Shown here: positions 6,457 through 7,814 of the stretch, one piece after another
How the letters are laid out: each line of letters begins with the position of its first letter
Position numbering within the stretch: the first letter of the stretch is position 1
Origin: Betaproteobacteria bacterium
GTDB lineage: Bacteria; Pseudomonadota; Gammaproteobacteria; Burkholderiales; SG8-41
Length of the DNA: 7,814 nucleotides
NCBI GenBank assembly: GCA_021732805.1
Contig: JAKFUJ010000197.1
Coordinates: forward strand, 1-7,814
Direction: 5' to 3'
Notes under the pieces: generated by a model
The model's input: the letters and a program-made list of their open reading frames with translations, nothing else
Database searches by the model: none
Told to the model about the DNA's origin: nothing
Program-made: the position numbers and the translations under genes

Positions 6457-7611
6457 CTATTTTACCTTGTTGCCGGCAAATTCCACCAACCGCGCCGCCA
6501 TGTCCGCCCCCGCGGCCAGATCTCCTGCCCAGCGCCGTGCGTGACCGGCCAGATCAGGCAATTCCTCGCGTAATGCCCGCCAGGCAGCGGCCATGTCAGT
6601 GTGATCCCCATTCCAGCAAGAGCAGAAGGCAGTCAGAGCCCCCTTGGCTTTGGGCGCGAGGCCGACGGCGTAACGGTCGAGGAAGGCCTGCGCCTTGCGC
6701 CGATGCGCGCCGTCTTCCTGACGATAAGGCTGCCAGACCATGGGCCGCGCCGCCCATTGCGCGCGTACAAATGAATCCTCGCCACGGACAAAATTGAGGT
6801 CGCATGCCCACAAAAGTTCGTCGTAACGCACCAGCGGCAGGAACGGCAATACCCGCACCTCGAGTGCGCCTCGCCGCCAAGGGCCGCGATCGTTATCCGC
6901 AGCAGTGCCGAAAAATGCCCGCACCGCCGATAACAGCACATCATCCGGCACCGCAACCACCACCGGCGCTGCATCACGCGCCATGGTTTCCAGCAATCCG
7001 GCAACGGGTGCCCCGGCATAGGCAAACAACGACACGGTCAGCGATTGCGCATCACTATTATCAAAACCCATGTCATGCCAGAAACGCTGCCGTGCGGGAT
7101 CATCAAATCTGTCTCTGCGTATCGACAAATCCGCCTCGCGCAGCAAGCCGCCTGTCGCAGAGGTGAATCCGGGAAAGAAAAAATACCGCGGCAACGGCAG
7201 CTGCGGATGCGGCGATGAAAGCCCGTGGTGTTCATCCACCCAGGACTCCGCACTCAGATATTCGAGCACGATCCAAAGTGGCGGACGCGCACTCGCCGCC
7301 ATTGCCGCGATATAGCCTTCGGGCAAACCGCAGCCAAAGGCTTCGATGACTACTGTCGCTTCAACGGGCTCCGGTAACACATCCTGCCAGCGACAGACAG
7401 TGATGCCTTCAGCATGCTGCAGCGGGGCAGCAGCATCAAGATCAGGATGCAATGCGCGCAGGGTATTGAGGTCATCAACCCACAGCCGCACCTGCAGACC
7501 ATGTTCGCGATGCAGTATCCGCGCCAGACGCCAGCACACGCCGGCATCGCCGAAGTTATCGACAACCTTGCAGAAAATATCCCAGGTGGACGCAATGGAA
7601 TGAGCAGTCAT
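6457..7611 (-). CDS. earP: EF-P arginine-32 rhamnosyltransferase
   Basis: A 384-residue GT-B fold glycosyltransferase (formerly DUF2331) that moves rhamnose from dTDP-beta-L-rhamnose to Arg32 of EF-P. The N-terminal signature DIFCKVVDNFGDAGVCWRLA (11-30) holds the conserved aspartates Asp18 and Asp22, which by alignment correspond to residues implicated in acceptor binding and catalysis. The dTDP-rhamnose-binding motif RGEDSFVRAQWA (276-287) is intact in the C-terminal half. Length is normal for the family. The start is fixed upstream by an in-frame TAA five codons before the ATG, but no Shine-Dalgarno sequence precedes it; a possible promoter sits so close that the mRNA may be nearly leaderless. 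efp follows directly. The dTDP-rhamnose genes (rmlABCD) must be elsewhere. Confidence 0.97.
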   Translation of the reverse strand: MTAHSIASTWDIFCKVVDNFGDAGVCWRLARILHREHGLQVRLWVDDLNTLRALHPDLDAAAPLQHAEGITVCRWQDVLPEPVEATVVIEAFGCGLPEGYIAAMAASARPPLWIVLEYLSAESWVDEHHGLSSPHPQLPLPRYFFFPGFTSATGGLLREADLSIRRDRFDDPARQRFWHDMGFDNSDAQSLTVSLFAYAGAPVAGLLETMARDAAPVVVAVPDDVLLSAVRAFFGTAADNDRGPWRRGALEVRVLPFLPLVRYDELLWACDLNFVRGEDSFVRAQWAARPMVWQPYRQEDGAHRRKAQAFLDRYAVGLAPKAKGALTAFCSCWNGDHTDMAAAWRALREELPDLAGHARRWAGDLAAGADMAARLVEFAGNKVK

Positions 7612-7622
7612 GAACGGGGCCG

Positions 7623-7653
7623 ATTATGCCGCGTCGTGCAGTTGCATTGTTAA
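7623..7653 (-). promoter_or_regulatory. Possible sigma70-type promoter for earP-efp
   Basis: Read on the minus strand, TTAACA (7653-7648) could be a -35 box and CATAAT (7628-7623) a -10 box, with a longer than ideal 19-base spacer. Transcription would begin around 7615, only a few bases before the earP ATG at 7611. It fits its position between the csp terminator and earP, but the motifs are weak. Confidence 0.35.
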
Positions 7654-7689
7654 TTGATGCAGATCGGATTCCGCGCAAAACGCAGACGA

Positions 7690-7719
7690 AAAAAAACCGG
7701 GCTTGCGCCCGGTTTTTTT
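7690..7719. terminator. Rho-independent terminator downstream of the cold-shock gene
   Basis: The stem CCGGGC (7697-7702) pairs with GCCCGG (7707-7712) around a 4-base loop. A-rich (7690-7696) and T-rich (7713-7719) arms extend the pairing. On the minus strand it ends transcription 15 bases after the cold-shock stop codon, insulating earP-efp. The structure is symmetric, so it could act in both directions. Confidence 0.92.
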
Positions 7720-7733
7720 ATGGAGCATCCGGC

Positions 7734-7814
7734 TTAGGCAGCCTGGATGTTGCTCGCTTGTTGCTTGCCCTTGTTGCCGGCGGTGATGTCAAACGTCACC
7801 TTCTGGCCTTCTTT
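7734..7814 (-). CDS. Cold-shock protein, CspA family (C-terminal part only)
   Basis: Only the last 26 codons and the TAA are in the window; the gene continues past the right edge. The residues KEGQKVTFDIT, then GNKGKQQASNIQAA at the end, match the final strands of the single CSD/OB domain of CspA-like proteins, which usually have about 67-70 residues and end in a similar QA.NI sequence. Such proteins bind single-stranded RNA or DNA and act as RNA chaperones or antiterminators, often induced by cold or growth phase. Which paralogue this is cannot be told from the fragment, so no symbol is given. A strong terminator follows at once, so it is probably monocistronic. Confidence 0.9.
   Translation of the reverse strand, partial: KEGQKVTFDITAGNKGKQQASNIQAA

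Noticed and set aside
6804..7166. Plus-strand and alternative minus-strand frames inside earP
   Set aside because: They overlap the intact earP frame, which carries the family motifs from end to end; their composition is typical of shadow frames.

Overview
The window looks like chromosomal DNA of a Gram-negative proteobacterium, most likely a betaproteobacterium. The main clue is an earP-efp pair: the EF-P has Arg at position 32, and the neighbouring gene encodes the arginine rhamnosyltransferase EarP, a pathway known from betaproteobacteria and pseudomonads. The GC-rich coding bias, an RlmJ homologue and a CspA-type cold-shock gene fit this. I see no mobile element, CRISPR array, tRNA or rRNA, and genes fill almost the whole window.

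Left block (about 133-4871, all on the minus strand, transcribed right to left): a compact signalling operon. A membrane hybrid histidine kinase with a PilJ/NarX-like sensor, a GAF domain and two C-terminal receiver domains comes first. It is followed by a stand-alone DivK/CheY-like receiver and then by a receiver fused to a class III nucleotide cyclase. The three genes overlap by 4 bases at each junction. A RidA-family gene (YoaB-like) follows after a 31-base gap with its own ribosome binding site. The likely logic is an envelope signal, His-Asp phosphotransfer across up to four receiver domains, and cyclic nucleotide output. No HPt domain is encoded in the window.

Middle (4872-5845): a roughly 100-base divergent intergenic region, then rlmJ on the plus strand, full length at 280 codons. 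RlmJ is the 23S rRNA m6A2030 methyltransferase. The usual catalytic DPPY motif reads DAAF here while the other expected ligand residues are in place, which is the most unusual thing in the window. A strong terminator hairpin with A and T tracts separates rlmJ from the convergent efp.

Right block (5860-7814, minus strand): the last 26 codons of a cold-shock protein gene enter from the right edge and end at a second strong terminator. Then come earP and efp, 36 bases apart, as a modification-enzyme and substrate operon. The first 132 bases of the window hold no gene I can support, only a short hairpin at the ridA stop codon.

I found no wholly new type of system. The points most worth checking are the altered RlmJ active site and the PilJ-sensor/phosphorelay/cyclase operon.
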